From: Prorocentrum cordatum
Lineage: Eukaryota; Sar; Dinophyceae; Prorocentrales; Prorocentraceae
Reading direction: 5' to 3'
Length of the DNA: 64,000 nt
NCBI GenBank assembly: GCA_963575745.1
Contig: CAUYUJ010006535.1
Coordinates: 181,449-245,448 of the forward strand
Below, one piece after another: positions 1 to 11,230 of this stretch. A program made the translations under genes and the position numbers. How positions within the stretch are numbered: position 1 is the stretch's first letter; each line of letters starts with the position of its first letter. Below the pieces are notes generated by a model. The model saw nothing but the letters and a program-made list of their open reading frames with translations, was not told the DNA's origin and did no database searches.

Positions 1-16
1 AGTGACCTTTCGCCGG

Positions 17-139
17 AGTGACCTTTGGTGCGGGCACAGATGGGCCCCCAGATGGCCAAACGCGAAGCGGTAGCAGCAGCTAGCGCGCCTGGATTTGGCC
101 TCCCCGCGGCCCGCCCAAAGCCGCGCACCAAAGGTCACT
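17..139. repeat. 16-bp perfect inverted repeat
   Basis: AGTGACCTTTGGTGCG at 17-32 is the exact reverse complement of 124-139, with a 91-nt loop. Extra copies of the GTGACCTTT/GGTCACT core lie at 2-10 and 150-156, so the motif is also repeated directly. No function is evident. Confidence 0.75.
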
Positions 140-454
140 TTTACCCAGGGTCACTCTTACGTGTAGCCGAAGGAAGCGCGCTGGCCCAACCCGCGTGTGC
201 GCCTCACCCCGTTCAGCTCCGCCGACGGATCGTGGTGCACCGCCTGCACCGCAGCGGAGGGCTTCGGTGGAGGAGCACACGTGGGCGCCCGCACGCGTTC
301 CCAGGCCAAGGGGCAGAAGCCGTGCAGCGCCCGGCAGGCGGCACGGCGGCCTCGCCCATCACAGGAGGGCCGAAGGTGGGCGCACCGTCGCCCGTCCTCG
401 TCGCAGGGTCGGCGACCAGACGGCAGCGCGAGCCCCGGACACCGAGCACTTTGA

Positions 455-458
455 CAAG

Positions 459-493
<35 letters not shown>

Positions 494-543
494 CCACAAC
501 GGCAACGACAACGACAACGACAACGACAACAACAACGACAACG

Positions 544-582
<39 letters not shown>

Positions 583-630
583 GCAACAGCAACAGCAAAA
601 GCAACAGCAGCAGCAGCAACAACAACAATG
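455..630 (+). repeat. (AAC)n microsatellite with CAG/GAC interruptions
   Basis: An almost uninterrupted AAC trinucleotide tract that drifts to ACG and AGC triplets at its 3' end. It is open in several frames only because the triplets contain no stops (polyN, polyT, polyQ on this strand). It marks the start of a compound unit repeated at about 1212 and 2370. Confidence 0.95.
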
Positions 631-639
631 CTAGAATGT

Positions 640-2350
640 TTCGCTCTGACCTGCTCGCGTGCCATGCAACACGTATATCCCAAACCCTCGATACCCGCCG
701 CTTTCGTCTTCGGTCGTACCCCCTTAGGAGTGTATCTTTCTTACCTGCAACATGTATCTTGTGCAGCCCCTAAGGCAGGGGAACAGAGGACGGATGGATG
801 GAAGGGACAAGGGGCAGCCGGGTTGCTGAAGCGTGCGTCCTGCATGAATCGCGAGGAAGTCTCGAACGATAGCGCGATTTCCAAAAAAAAATCCTGAGGG
901 AATCCACAGCGAGAACGTGATTCCTGAGTGTTGGGGGCGGCGCCTGCATACATTGCGAGGAAGTCCCACGCGAGAGCGCGATTCCTGTATAGATTGTGAG
1001 GAAGTCCCGCTCGAGCGCGCGATTTGGGAATACACTGTGAGCTAGTATTGGGCGGGAGCCGTTGTTGTTGTAGCTCGGAGCTCAACAATGCAGCTTGTGG
1101 ACCCCTCGCATTCATTTGTAAAAAACAAGTGTGAGCCCCAGGAGAAAAATATAGAATGGTTACCAGGCAGGGGGGATCAACAATAATTATTCCCTGTGGA
1201 AATGAGAATCCAACATCAACAACAACAACAATAAGATTGATCGTTATTATCTGCTCGCGTGCCAGTCAACACGTGAATCCCGAACCTTCGGTACCCACCT
1301 TCTTCGTCTTCGATCGTATCCCCTTGGGGTATATCTTTCTTTCCTGCAACGTGTATTTCGTGCAGTACCTGAGGCAGGGGAAGAGAGGACGGATGGAAGG
1401 AAGGGACAAGGGGGAGAGAGGAGGATGGAGCACGAGCAAGAATAGCAGGAGGGGGGGCTAGGAGCAGAAAACGCGTGGCAAAACCAGACGGGCAGAGCGG
1501 CGGGCAGACCCTGACAGGCGGGTCCAGGCGCCCAGGTCGAGCAGGCGGGTTGTTGAAGCGTGTGTCCTTCACGAATCGCGGGGAAGCTTTGGGCGACAGC
1601 GCGATTCCAAAATATATTTCGCGAGGCAATCCAAGGCGAGAACGTAATTCCTGAGTGTCGAGGGCGCGGCGCCTGAATAAATTGCGAGGAAGTCCCAGGC
1701 GACAGCGCGGTTCCTGAATGGCGAAAACGCGACGCCTGAATAAATCGCGAGGAGTTATCAAGCGAGAGCGTGATTCTTCAATAAAATGCAAGGAAGTCCC
1801 TAGCGAGAGCGCGATCCTTCAATAAATTGCAAGGAAGTATAAGGCGGAAGCTGCTGTTGTTGTACACAAGGGGACAGGTGCACAGATTAAGTCGCAAGGT
1901 TTTAAAATAACAAAAAAAAATGAGAAACCCAAAAAAGCGCGAGCCCCAGCAGGGGCACTTCAATTGAATCAGCACGCGTGTTACACGAATTGCTGAGTCC
2001 TGCGTTATTCACCAAGAAGTTCGGGCGAGAGCGCGATTTCAAAGAAATTATGAGGAAGTCCTAAGCGAGAGCGCGATTCCTGAATGAGGGCGTGGCGCCT
2101 GAATAAATTCGATGATGTCACAGGCGAGAGCGCGTTTCTGTAATAATTTGCAAGGAGACCCTCGCGAGAGCACGATTTTTCAGTGAATTGTGAGGAAGTA
2201 TCAGGCGGGAGTCCCTGTTGTTGCAAACCGGGAGCATGGGCACAGTTTGAAGAGGAAGAGTTGCTTTGTTAAAAAACAGGGTGCGAGCCCCGGGAGGGGC
2301 ACGTCAAATGAAAAAGCACATATGTTGCCGGAGGGGGGATCAAGAATAAT
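640..2350 (+). repeat. Compound tandem unit with ~40-bp GAGGAAGTCCC satellite
   Basis: The segment after the first (AAC)n tract (648-800) recurs at 1253-1400: both share GCTCGCGTGCCA, a Tyr/Leu-coding stretch and a GGACGGATGGA end. Each is followed by a degenerate satellite of about 38-64 bp carrying GAGGAAGTCCC...GCGAGAGCGCGATTCCTGA (about 843-1045, 1560-1850 and 2010-2220). Before the second and third AAC tracts a GGGGGGATCAA..AATAAT segment is shared (1171-1192 and 2332-2352). The whole reads as two and a half copies of a unit of roughly 0.7-1.1 kb. Confidence 0.75.
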
Positions 2351-2356
2351 CATTGT

Positions 2357-2474
2357 TTGGCAGTGAGAGTTCAACAACAACAACAGCAACAACAACAACA
2401 ACAAGAGGAACAGGAACCAGGAAAAGAAAAAGAACAACCACAACAACAGAACCAGAACAAGAAAAATAACAACC

Positions 2475-2510
<36 letters not shown>

Positions 2511-2520
2511 GTAGCAGCAG

Positions 2521-2555
<35 letters not shown>

Positions 2556-2556
2556 A
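2357..2556 (+). repeat. (AAC)n/(AGC)n microsatellite
   Basis: A third AAC tract, switching to AGC triplets near 2510. Long Leu, Cys and Gln runs in its six frames are by-products of the triplet repeat and not proteins. Confidence 0.95.
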
Positions 2557-2764
2557 AATTTCAGATGTTTACACGTGTTGGCCTTCGGGGGCCGTTTGGA
2601 GGTGTCGGGGCCGTCAGATAAGCGACCCAAGATGAAAGAAAACAAACAAACGAACAGAACGAACTTGGGGAAAGGGCCGGGACTTCCAGGGACAGCAGTG
2701 GCCAAGTTCGCCTGGCTCAGGGGGAGGCGCGCCAGGCTTACGCCAGTGCCGCACCAGGACGCCG

Positions 2765-3460
2765 ACACAGGGATGAGGAGGAGGAGGAGGAGGAGGACCA
2801 GTGCAAACCGAAGAGTCATCAACGATGGTGCATTAAGCATTTCCTCCAAGTTCCATCTGCAGAGGTCACTACAAGCGCTTGGCTTCAGTGAGGGAAGTGC
2901 CCCGTTGGAAGACAACCATTTGAAAATCCTGAACCGCGCCGAGACACAACTGGGGTGTTCAGCGTGACTCTTGCGTCCTGGCGAATCCTGAATACCGCGA
3001 AACAACGTGATTGTTGCCCCCTTACAATCCTACATCGCACCAACAAAACATGTCTGGCATACCAACCGTGAGAAGCCTTGAAACTGCTGCAGACTCTTAA
3101 GACTAATGTGCGCGGCGCTCAGGCGATAGCCACCTTGTGAAAATGGACCGCCCTCCATCCGTGAATCTCTTCTGCTTCCTGTCAAGACGAATGAATGGTC
3201 GCAGCGCTAAGGCGATAGCCACATGCTGATAAATAATCGCCTTCCATCCACGAAACGCTTACAAACTTTTTGGACGAGTGTGCGCGGCGCGACGGCGAGG
3301 CGAGAGTCACGTTGCGAAACTGAAGCGACCTCCATCCGTGAAACTCCTGCGCAGGTTTCAGGATCAGAAGTTGTGAGGGAGTCTCAGGCAAATGACCTGG
3401 CCTGCCCTACCGACACGTCTCGGGGTATGACGGGGACGAGTTGCTTTGTAAGGGAATGGA
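2765..3460 (+). repeat. Compound dispersed repeat R1, copy 1
   Basis: The order is a short (GGA)n, the segment GGACCAGTGCAAACC.AAGAG, about 200 bp of unique sequence, then tandem copies (~85-90 bp) of a satellite with core GTGCGCGCGGCGCTMAGGCG, and an end near CTCGGGGTATGACGGGG. The same order recurs at 8851-9715. The satellite units here start near 3108, 3192 and 3280. Confidence 0.7.
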
Positions 3461-3476
3461 AGAGGATGCGGGCGAG

Positions 3477-3479
3477 AGG

Positions 3480-3511
<32 letters not shown>

Positions 3512-3525
3512 GAGAGAGAGATGTA
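3477..3525 (+). repeat. (GA)n microsatellite
   Basis: A GA dinucleotide tract with a single ATA interruption. Confidence 0.95.
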
Positions 3526-4500
3526 GAGGAATAGGGCGCCGTCGACGAGGAGAAGGATGGCTTGGGCAAGGCGGGGGCGCGGCGCGCCCGCGGGGGCACC
3601 GATCTTGGCCTTTTCCTGGGCGCGCGCGGGGGCGGGACCGCAGTTCCAGCGGGCGGGGAGAGGTGGTCCTCACGGGCGCCACCGTCCACATGACCTTCCT
3701 CGGGCAGACGCTCAGCGGGGTGGCGGGGGGGAACGGGGGCAGACACGAGAGAGAGCGTCCGGGCCCCGCAGGCGTGAGCAGGAGCAGGGGTGCAGGCGGA
3801 GTGCGGTCGCAGGGTGGCAAGGGCAATCGTCGGCAGTCGCGCCCCGACCCCGGGAGCTCGCATTCCTCCCAGACAGTGGGGAGGAAAAGCCTCATCTGCG
3901 CCAGCTTGCCGTGTGTTCTTGCCCCTCCCTACTTTTTGACGCGCTGTTTTGCGCGAGCGTGAAGCGCCACTGCTCCACCCTCGGTATTGGCAGGGCTGTG
4001 TGCCGCCATATGGCCGCTCAAGCGCTGTGTTATCACATTGCCATGTTTTGAACTACCGTCGCACGTACCTTGTTGCTCTACAACTGTCTGTTCTTGATAC
4101 TCATGCCAAAATATGTCGGGGACTCGCGCACGTGACATCCTCTCGAAGATGTTCGACCTTGTCGTCGTCTAGTAGAGAGCAGTGTTAGTCGAGATGAGTT
4201 TATCTGGTGCGAGACAGACCCCATAGCCGAACTGGCCAGGTCGCTTGGCCCCCTCTTCGTGGTGGATCTTGCTGTCCCCCTCTCCGGCGGGTAACATTTG
4301 GTTGAGGATATCATAGGATCTGTTATTGGCTCCCGCAGATGCGAGTTTGTGGCGGCCAAGGCTGGGGCACCTTCCCCCCCTCTTGGAAGCGCTCGAGGAG
4401 GGCAAGAAGACAGCATGGGAAATTTCGTCGTTGTCCGCCGTGCCCCCTCGACTCCCTCCCCCCCTTCCCTCCTTCCCTCCCGTTTGTTTTCCTGCGATCG
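3526..4500. other. No recognised gene (GC-rich unique DNA)
   Basis: Overlapping ORFs of up to about 200 codons occur on both strands without a motif, domain or codon signature that favours any of them. I see nothing I can support here. Confidence 0.5.
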
Positions 4501-4512
4501 GAAACTTTTGCT

Positions 4513-4687
4513 CAGCGTGTCGCGCCACCGATTCTTGCCCACCACGCTTCGGCGCGACACGCTGACCACGCCCCCGTTTCCAAGCGTCAACGATCCGAGC
4601 TGCCCCCTCCCGCCCCGCGGAGCGGCGCAGCACGCTGTCCGCTCGTGAGGCGTAGCGTGTCGCTGGGACCGTCTCCGCGACACGCTA
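4513..4687. repeat. Two adjacent hairpins sharing the AGCGTGTCGC stem
   Basis: CAGCGTGTCGCGCC (4513-4526) pairs perfectly with 4551-4564 (14 bp, 24-nt loop). TAGCGTGTCGC (4653-4663) pairs perfectly with 4677-4687 (11 bp, 13-nt loop). The same decamer core thus occurs four times in alternating orientation within 175 bp. Confidence 0.8.
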
Positions 4688-4699
4688 AGCGAAAGTTCT

Positions 4700-5680
4700 T
4701 GACAATACCTTCTCACACCTCCGACGCTGTTGTTTTATCACGGCGCGGGCCCCCCAAGCTCTCGACCATGGCGTCGCGCATCGCAACTCAGCACGGCAGA
4801 GCACAGCACAGCCCTCGGCACGGCACATCAAGATCGATACGCTCAGCATTGCACGTGCCCGTCACCCAATCAGGTGTCTTTGATGACGAACGATCAACAC
4901 GCCCCCAACCCATAGGGGGGACGGAATGAACTGTGGGTGCGTGTTGTCGGATAGGGGTCCCCGCTCGAACGGGAGCCTCCCCGTGGGTCCGACAACCCGC
5001 ACCCATACCCATACCCATAGCCAGCCCTTCTCCCTCCGACCTCCCTACGGTATGTGTGTGTTGTTCGTTCGTCATTTGAAACTTCGCCATGCCTTACAGT
5101 CGGTGCCCTGAAGAAGAAACCCTTTTCGTTGGGGAGGGGCTCCGCGTTCCTTGAGTGTTTCACAGCTTGCCTCAGGCTTTCCTTATGTCTTCGGCAGGAA
5201 ATCGAAGGTTAACTTATGGAAAAAAGGGGCCTCGTTCCTTACTTAGGGTTCCTTAGGTCAATGCACCGACTGTACATTTGTAAATTCCTTCCCGGGCTCG
5301 TGGGTCGATCCTGCCTCTTGCCGCGGCGTGGGCCCCCCGGAGCTCTCGACCCGCTCCCCCACGAGAGACGCCTCGCCGCGGGCCGCCTCGCCACGGGCTC
5401 CGGGGCCGGCCAGAAGCAGACTGCGCCCCGGGGCGCCAGCATCGCGAAGCTCGGAGGTCGCCTCCATGTGTCGAAGAACAGATTGCCACAAGCATCAACT
5501 TTGGGCGCTCCGCGCGGAGCTCTTGGCTCTGCGTTGCCCCCCCCCCTCTGCGGCACCTCCGGCGTCGCCCCTGGCGCGCTCTGCGCGCCAGGGAGGGGGG
5601 GCCCAGCGCGGATCCAAGAAGTCAGCGCGGAGCGCCACAAGTTTATGCGTATGGCGTTCCGTCTCCTCCTATCCGCGTGC
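4700..5680. other. No recognised gene; one short duplicated module
   Basis: The only structure I see is a duplicated GC-rich module, GGGCCCCCC..AGCTCTCGACC, near 4744-4767 and again near 5328-5350. The ORFs here overlap on both strands and show no family signature. Confidence 0.45.
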
Positions 5681-5689
5681 CCCTGGGGC

Positions 5690-6100
5690 CCAAGACCTGT
5701 CCCGAGGGCGGCCGGATCGGCAGGGGGCGGGGCCCGAAGGGAGGCGCTGCGCTTCCTGCGAGGAGGCGCGGTGCGCGCGGGGGCAAGGGCGCCAGCGTCG
5801 CGAGGGCCTCCATGAGGAGGAGGACGGGGAGGAGGAGGAGGAGGAGGGGAGGAGGAGGAGGAGGAGGAGGAGGAGGAGGAGGAGGAGGAGGAGGAGGAGG
5901 AGGAGGAGGAGGAGGAGGACGACGACGACGACGACGACGAGGAGGAGGAGAAGGAGGAGGAGGAGGAGGCCCGAGGAGGTTGTCCCGAGTGGCGGCTGGA
6001 CAGGCAGGGCGCGGGGCTCCAAGGCAGAGGCCCTGCTTCCTGCGAGGAGGAGCAGCGCGCGCGGGGGCGAGGGCGCAGAGGCCGCGGGGGCTCGCCTGCC
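5690..6100 (+). repeat. Tandem duplication separated by (GGA)n/(CGA)n
   Basis: About 5690-5810 and 5980-6095 share TGTCCCGAG.GCGGC, GGCAGGG.GCGGGG and CTTCCTGCGAGGAGG..CGCGCGCGGGGGC.AGGGCG, so a block of ~115 bp is duplicated. A pure GGA tract with a short CGA run lies between them (about 5813-5971). Confidence 0.75.
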
Positions 6101-6410
6101 CCCCTTTGGCCCGCTGGCGGCTGCCGGGGCGCGAGCTCTCGGAGGGCGTGGGCTGCTCGGGCGGGGGGGCGCGTCCGTGGGATCTTTTTTTTTTTCAGTC
6201 GCGGCCACGAGACAAGGGTCAGGCGGCGAAGGCAACGTCCGGGCCACGGGCGAGGCTAATTGGCTAGGACAGGCGCGCCGACTGGCCCGCTCAGACGGCA
6301 GCTGCAGGCTGGGTGACGCTGAACTGGCTGGCGCACTGCAAGCTCGAGCACGTGCACTGGACAAAGTCCGTGGGATCCGCGCTGCCTCTCAGAGGGGTTC
6401 CCCGGGGTGA

Positions 6411-6824
6411 GATGCGAGCGAGGGGTTCGACGAGGGCAAATCCCCGTCGGACGAGGTCGGAGACATCCTGGCACCGAGGTCGGGCGTCGCGGACGGCGAC
6501 TTCGGCGACGACGACGACGACGACGACCACGTGTGCGACTGCCAGTACGACTGGGCGCCGCTGCACGAGTGCGGGGGTGTGCGTCCGTGGGACCCGTGCT
6601 GCCTCGCAAAGGGCGTCCCAGGGGGAGATAAGAGCGAGGTGTTTGACCGGGGCGTGGCGCTGCGAGGTGGCGGCGTCAGCGGCGTGGCTCCCCGTCTGTG
6701 GGCCGCCCGCTCCTCTCGATCGTGGGTTCTCGCGTGCTCGCGCTGCGACGACGGCTTTACATTTTTCGCTGCCCCTCTCAGGCATCCTTCTTCCACCCCT
6801 CCTGACCGACGAGGACCATCATAG
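6411..6824 (+). CDS. Acidic Cys-containing ORF fragment
   Basis: I do not recognise this protein. The frame is open from just after a TGA at 6408-6410 to 6824, about 137 residues, without a clear start Met, so it may be an exon or a pseudogene. It holds an Asp run followed by a compact Cys motif: DGDFGDDDDDDDH, then VCDCQYDWAPLHEC. A second copy about 790 bp downstream (about 7252-7332) retains DDDFGDDDDHECDCQYD and then meets a TGA. Retention of the Asp-run and CxCQYD motif in both copies hints at a coding ancestor. The remainder after HEC (GGVRPW...) lacks conservation clues. The fragment sits inside a tandem duplication rich in low-complexity sequence, so it could also be chance coding of a GAC repeat. 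Confidence 0.3.
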   Translation, partial: DASEGFDEGKSPSDEVGDILAPRSGVADGDFGDDDDDDDHVCDCQYDWAPLHECGGVRPWDPCCLAKGVPGGDKSEVFDRGVALRGGGVSGVAPRLWAARSSRSWVLACSRCDDGFTFFAAPLRHPSSTPPDRRGPS

Positions 6825-7690
6825 GTTTTACCATCGAGGACCGCCATGAGGTCTCACAGCCTCCGCGGTTTCCATCATAGGGTCTGAGGGGGCAACTCCC
6901 CACGAGCCTGGCACCGTACGTGCAGTGCTGGGGGTGGCGGCTCGTGTTCCAATTCCACCATCATAAGGGAGGGAGGGGGGGGGAGCGAAGTCCATGAAGA
7001 CGGAACGGGGTGGGCACGACTGGGCATCATAGCCTCATCATTGACCGTTCGCATTGGCATTCAACTACTGCGTAGCAGAATGGTCTCCCCGAATGGACCG
7101 TGAAGGGGACTCGGTCCCCTGCCGGCTGTCCAGTGCCGCCATCATCGGCAACCAGAGGGGCCATCATAGGCCTTACCAGTGAGGACCGCCATGAGACCTC
7201 ACACTCTCTGCAACTTCCATCATAGAGGCCGCGGGGGAAAAATCCCCACGATCCTGGCACTGGAGACGGACGTCGAGGACGACGACTTCGGCGACGACGA
7301 CGACCACGAGTGTGATTGCCAGTACGACTGAGCGCAGCTGCGCAAGTGCTAAGGGGGTGCGTCCGTGGGGACCCGTGCTGCCTCTTGAAGGGCTTCCCCG
7401 GGGGGAATGGGAGCGAGGTGTTCGACGGGGGGGCGGGGGCGTGACGTGGCGGCGGCTGCGGCGTGACTCCGCGCCTGCGGAGCCCCAGCTCCTTTTGATA
7501 ATGGGTTCTCTCGTGCCTGGGCTGCGACGGCGGCTTCAGGTTTTCTCATTGCCCCCCTCAGATATCTTTCTTCCCCCCCCCTCACCGGTGATGACTATCA
7601 TAGGCTTTTTTACCAGTGAGGACCGCCAGGAGGCCTAACACCCTCCACAGTTTCCTTCACAGTCCCACGAACCTGGCACCGTACGTGCAG
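6463..7690 (+). repeat. Tandem duplication, ~790-bp period
   Basis: Segment 6463-6700 matches 7250-7490, including the GAC run, GTGCGTCCGTGGGACCCGTG and GAGCGAGGTGTT. The segment GACCGCCATGAGG.CTCACA followed by CCTGGCAC occurs three times (about 6838, 7188 and 7619). Segment 6905-7060 matches about 7665-7845 (GCACCGTACGTGCAG...GACCGTTCGCATTGGCA). Confidence 0.8.
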
Positions 7691-8270
7691 GGCTGGGGGT
7701 GGCGGCCCGTGTTCCCATCCCACGATCACTGGGGGATTCGACGTCCCTGATGACGGGGCGGGGTGGGCAGATGCGGGCATCATAGCCGGCTCGAGATGAC
7801 ACAGGCATCACAGCCTCAGCACTGACCGTTCGCATTGGCAGTCATTCCGCGGCGACCGAGGGGGGAAGTGAGAAGGAGAAGGCCTTCTCAGAAGGGCTCG
7901 GAAGCTCCCTGGCCTTTTGAGAAGTTGTCTAAGCCTGCCCCGATGACAAATAACTGTTCAGAAGGCGCGAGGGTTTCTGAGAAACCCCGCCACTTGCTGA
8001 GAAGGTCTCTCCTTCTCATTCCCCCCCTTGTCCGCCGCCGAGTCATCTCACGCGTGGCAGCAGGCCCCCCCCATCTCCACACACCTGGCGGCGCCGACCC
8101 GAGCAGCCCGCGTCCGTCGGTTGCGTCGGTCCTTCGGCCTCTCGCCCCGTCGCGTGTCTGCCTCGGCCCGTCGCCCGCTCTCCCGCTCTCCCGCTCTCCC
8201 TCTCTTTTGTTCTCTCTCTCTCCCTCTCTCTCTCGGCCTTCCCGCCGTCGTCTCGGGGCCCCGTCGCTCG

Positions 8271-8620
8271 ATGGATCCCGTGCGGGGCACCGCCTGGGAG
8301 GAGGAGGAGGAGGAGGAGGAGGAGGAGGAGGAGGAGGAGGAGGAGGGGGAGGAGGAGGAGGAGGAGGAGGACGACGAGGGGGAGGAGGAGGAGGGGGAGG
8401 AGGGGGAGGAGGAGGAGGAGAGGAGGAGGAGGAGGAGGAGGAGGAGGAGGAGGAGGAGGAGGACGAGGGGGAAGAGGAGGAGGAGGAGGAGGAGGAGGAG
8501 GAAGAGGAAGAGAAGGAGGAGAGGGGGGCCGAGGTCCTGCGGGACGAGCAGATCATCTGGTCCAAGAGCGACGTGTGGTGGAGGGCCGAGCCCGAGTCCC
8601 GGCCCAAGTGCTGGCAGTAG
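8271..8620 (+). CDS. Glu-rich low-complexity ORF, doubtful
   Basis: An ATG at 8271 gives MDPVRGTAW followed by a long Glu run encoded by (GGA)n (about 8298-8522). The segment after the array, about 32 codons ending at the TAG at 8618-8620, reads GAEVLRDEQIIWSKSDVWWR and further residues in a different phase. If this was once one acidic protein, a length change in the microsatellite has put its two ends out of frame. The non-repetitive tail is the only part that looks protein-like. It has no family I recognise. The alternative is that everything here is a passenger of the microsatellite. Confidence 0.25.
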
Positions 8621-8850
8621 GCGCCCCCTCGCCCCGCTCCGCCCCTGCGCGTCGCGCCCGGCGCGCGTGGTCCATGAGCGGCCCCGCCGTCGGCCGCCCC
8701 GCCTGCGAGGAGCCCCAATGGTGCCCTCGTGTCCGCCCGCGCCTGCGTGCGCCACGCGGGCGCCACTGCGTGGCTGTCCCCCCCTTCTCCTGCGCGGTCC
8801 CCACGCGCCCCCCGCGCTCCGCGCGAGCTTGCAGTGCCAGCGGGGAGGGA

Positions 8851-9715
8851 GGATGTGGATGGAGGAGGAGAAAGAGGAAGAGGAGGAGGAGGAGGAGGAG
8901 GAGAAAGAGAAAGAGAAAGAGAAAGAGGAGGAGGAGGGGGAGGAGGAGGACCAGTGTAAACCCAAGAGGTATCAACAATGTTGGGAGAAACCCTCCCTCC
9001 AAGCTCCATTTTCATAGGCCCCTACAACGGTTGATTTTTATGTGGGGAACTCCACCGTTGGAGGGCAATTGTTTGAAGACCTTGAAGCATGCCAAAACAT
9101 TGTTTTCGGGATTCCAACGCCACGGATCGACCTGATTGTTGCGTCTGGACGATCCTGAATCGTGCCAGAATGCCATTCCTGGGACGCGAGCGCCGCGAAT
9201 CAACATAATTCGTACACCCTCATAAGCCTGAATCCTTCCAAAACCCCATTTCTGCTACTTTGATCATGGGAATCCCTGAGACGGTGGCAGATGTTTAAGA
9301 CGAGTGCGCGCGGCGCTCAGGCGAGAGCCACAGTTTGAAAAGGAACCGGCCACAATCCTTGGAACACTTGCAAAGTGTTTACACGAGTACGCGCGGCGTT
9401 AAGGCGAGAGCCACATGTCGAAAACCACTCGCCCTCAATCCGTGAAACTTTTGCACATGTTTTAAACGAGTGCGCGCGGCGCTAAGGCGAGAGCCACAGT
9501 TTTAAAACCACTCGCCCTCAATCCGTGAAACTCTTGCAATGTTTAAGACGACTGTGCACGGCGCCAAGGTGAGAGCCACATTTTGACAACCACCCGCCCT
9601 CCATCTCTGAATTGTTGCTAAGCCTCAGAATTATAAATGGTGGGGAAGTCTAAGGTTAAACGTCCGGCCCGCCTTAAAAACTGGCCTCGGGGTGCGACAA
9701 GGTGAAGTTATTTAT
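8851..9715 (+). repeat. Compound dispersed repeat R1, copy 2
   Basis: Matches 2765-3460: (GGA/GAGAAA)n, GGACCAGTGTAAACCCAAGAG, a unique segment with CTCCAAG.TCCAT, then four satellite units starting near 9308, 9391, 9471 and 9551 (GTGCGCGCGGCGCTAAGGCG core), and a shared end near CTCGGGGTGCGAC. The copies differ at many positions, so the family is old. Confidence 0.7.
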
Positions 9716-10300
9716 ACGGAGAAGGAGTGGAGGAGGAGGAGGAGGAGGAGGAGTTACGGTCACGGTGAACACGCGGTGGCCAATTGCAAGACAGGGCGCA
9801 CGAACAAGGAGACAGGCACGAACGGGCAGCACCATCCGAGACTTGTGGGGGGGGGGGGGCGGGGCAGTCCGTCCTCGGGACGGTCTGGATGATGACGCCT
9901 CTCGCCTTTGGACACAGCGGAGGGCCCACGGATGCCCTTCGGCTTCCGAGGACGGTTCACGCAACAGGCGCCACACGTGGAGCAGAACGAGACCCCCCCT
10001 TCTGCACCACAGGAGGGCGGGAGACGCGCACGGAAGAGAACCGGGGGATGATCAACGTGCGCACGCCTCCCTTGCAGCTCGCCAGTGACGACGGGCGGCC
10101 TCTGGGCAATGCCCCCCCCCTGCGGGTCGTCGGGGCCTCCCTCCCAGGCAGCAAGGGGCAAGGAGGAGAGGAGGACACGCGTGGGGGGCCCAGAAGCCAT
10201 CGAAGGGCCCTTTCTTTCTTTTGCTTGTTTTTGTTTCATATATAAAAACATATACACACTTGTCACCCAAAAAAAAAGAGAGAGGTGACACCTCGTGCAC
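9716..10300. other. No recognised gene
   Basis: Holds a short (GGA)n tract (9729-9755) and a G run near 9847-9859. Overlapping ORFs on both strands are not distinguishable from chance in GC-rich DNA. Confidence 0.45.
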
Positions 10301-10353
10301 GTGCAGAGGGTGTTCGTTTCCGAAGCGTCGTGCCCTGCGGAGTGCGGCCTGCC

Positions 10354-11230
10354 TCAGACGAGCCTGGCTGGAGGTGGCCCCATTGAGAACTTCCGAACTT
10401 GGGTGAGCCCCTCACGCGTGATCAAGCGTTCTTTACCGATCAGGAAAATATCCGACTGGTATCTCACAAACGTAGTTTGCTCGTGCAGCTTGTCAGCCTG
10501 AGTGACCCTCTCAACTTTCTCAGAGGGGACCTGGCCACAGTTAGCACTGTCATTTGCGCATTTGTCCGCAGCCCGATTGAAAATGAGCTCGGCGGCTGAC
10601 TGCTGCATATTAGACATATAAACCTGGGTCGGGTGAGGTGTCGTCCGCCGAAGGTTCCCAGCATACATCAGCTACACGCCCATACGTCCAACATCGCACT
10701 CTTACTCCTAAAAATCTGTTTCTGGCTGTTCCTGAAATGCTGCACGACAGGCAGGCAATCACTGAAAACGGGCACGTTGCCCTCCTTAATGATAAAGACC
10801 ACCAGGAGGGCAAATAACTCAGATCTCGGACACCACGGAATGCCACCAGCAATATCAGTCCCGTTCTGGTGAGGCACAAAACACCTTCATCCGCAGCGCC
10901 TACGCCTCCAATCCTTAGTCTCCTTACCACCCGATCCATTGATCCCCAAGACCCCACCTTGGATCAAAGAGGCCCCTTGGAGCGCTCCAAAGACCAGCTG
11001 CAAGGCTTGTGGGGCCGAGATTCTCCTCACAGCCGAATCGAGAGACATGAGCCTCCTCAACCACAGGGCGAGAAGGGAGTCCTGCTTAGAGATCGCGGCA
11101 GGGGCAAGACTAGCTGCGGCCTGGACATCGGCACTCTCGATCTCATCGTTCTTTCAGCACTTTCAGAGAATATGCACTAAAATCTCATGTCCAGCTCCAC
11201 ACCCGGAACACAATTGGCTCGCACAGAGGC
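10354..11230 (-). pseudogene. LINE-E zinc knuckle and RNase H remnant
   Basis: At about 11225-11160 (minus) one frame reads LCSGCGAGHEILVHIL, a CxxC...H...H/C knuckle of the type that follows RT in the other LINEs of this window. Downstream, frames at 10957-10610 and 10877-10668 give GSMDRVVRRLRIGGVG (a DGS-like first strand), RSELFALLVVFI and VPVFSDCLPVVQHF. The frame at 10668-10354 gives NRAADKCANDSAN. These match the D, E, D and D positions of RNase H I (first-strand DGS, helix Glu, the TDC..VV strand, and the late N..AD..A motif). RNase H removes the RNA template after first-strand synthesis. The pieces lie in different frames, so this is a pseudogene. Confidence 0.6.

Noticed and set aside
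5328-6410. 360-codon ORF (Arg/Gly-rich) and its minus partner across the GGA tract
   Set aside because: The open frame depends on a stop-free trinucleotide array. All other phases are equally open, and the flanks show no conserved protein.
6421-6435. Possible tRNA B-box (GGTTCGACGAGG)
   Set aside because: No A-box, acceptor stem or anticodon arm could be paired around it.
7888-9015. Minus-strand 375-codon ORF with poly-Ser/poly-Pro
   Set aside because: Reverse reading of (GGA)n microsatellites. No domain outside the repeat.
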